A stretch of DNA of 5,094 nucleotides from positions 13,577 to 18,670 of the forward strand of contig DCTI01000218.1 of assembly GCA_002329525.1 (NCBI GenBank). The letters run 5' to 3'. Within the stretch, counting starts at the first letter, position 1; each line of letters begins with the position of its first letter. Position numbers and translations under genes: made by a program. The stretch comes from Negativicutes bacterium UBA1444. Its GTDB lineage: Bacteria > Bacillota > Negativicutes > UBA1444. This document shows positions 4,893 through 5,094 of this stretch, piece after piece. The notes under the pieces were generated by a model that saw only the letters and a list, made by a program, of their open reading frames with translations, made no database searches and was not told where the DNA came from.

Positions 4893-4949
4893 CATCGCCA
4901 AGTTGGGCGAGGTGCGGGGACTTCTATTGCTTTGCAAGGGGGATACGGA

Positions 4950-5094
4950 ATGAACTGCCACGTCGACAGTAAGGAAAAAATGCAAAACCGTCTTCAATTG
5001 CTGATCGATATGATCAAGATCGACACGACAGGCGGCAAGGAAGCTGCACTGGCCGAAATGCTGGTTGAGCGGCTTGCGGCAGTTGGCATTGAAG
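4950..5094 (+). CDS. M20-family metallopeptidase/deacylase, N-terminal part (partial)
   Basis: Begins at ATG 4950, with AAGGGGGA (4936-4943) 6 nt upstream, and runs off the window after 48 codons. The segment 'LQLLIDMIKIDTTGGKEAALAEMLVERLAAVGIE' matches the opening helix pair of M20 enzymes (ArgE/DapE/acetylornithine deacetylase type: 'L..LI.I.T..G.E...A..L...L...G'). These zinc enzymes hydrolyse N-acyl amino acids or peptides; the metal ligands lie beyond the window. An alternative start at an in-frame ATG ten codons later is possible but has no ribosome binding site as good. Placement after a GNAT acetyltransferase gene suggests joint acyl-amino-acid metabolism, which is only an inference. 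Confidence 0.75.
   Translation, partial: MNCHVDSKEKMQNRLQLLIDMIKIDTTGGKEAALAEMLVERLAAVGIE

Noticed and set aside
4449..4997. 182-codon open frame on the - strand
   Set aside because: It is a shadow of the GNAT gene, which has a good ribosome binding site, family motifs and matching codon use. The reverse translation is rich in His, Gln and Arg and has no recognisable domain.

Overview
The window looks like a chromosome of a moderately GC-rich member of the Bacillales (Paenibacillaceae or Alicyclobacillaceae-like; genus not resolvable). The left edge has the order HtrA-family serine protease then rlmH, as in the Bacillus yyxA-yydA region. The GC-rich backbone (1-624 and about 3855-5094) is interrupted by a visibly AT-richer block.

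Layout. 1-138 is the C-terminus of an HtrA/Deg protease. 142-624 is rlmH (23S rRNA m3-pseudouridine-1915 methyltransferase), ending in the codons for GEKYHW. From the rlmH stop codon to about 3854 there are two small cassettes in tandem. Cassette 1 (about 622-2422) has long imperfect terminal inverted repeats, a tmRNA-like (ssrA) 3' end, a terminator, a probable promoter and one gene for a 459-residue protein that I read as two fused RusA-like modules. Cassette 2 (about 2423-3854) carries a perfect 20-bp-stem hairpin and one gene for a multi-pass membrane diguanylate cyclase. From 3885 the backbone resumes with a GNAT-family acetyltransferase gene and the start of an M20-family metallopeptidase gene.

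The main observation is that the 3' end of rlmH occurs three times in the same orientation: 604-624 (real gene end), 2405-2425 (GEKYHW-stop, synonymous differences) and 3837-3857 (GEKVHW, no stop). A short inverted repeat (TAACGGCG / CGCCGTTA) bounds each cassette, and both right ends share one sequence. This is the architecture of staphylococcal cassette chromosome (SCC) elements, which integrate in the last codons of rlmH/orfX. Neither cassette encodes a Ccr or any other recognisable recombinase, so they look like non-autonomous SCC-like cassettes or remnants, possibly moved in trans. The SCC-like reading rests on direct sequence repeats; the mechanism is inference.

The backbone genes show no evident functional link to the cassette genes. 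The cassettes separate rlmH from the GNAT/M20 genes and may now influence transcription of the latter, since no terminator is seen between the cyclase gene and the GNAT gene.
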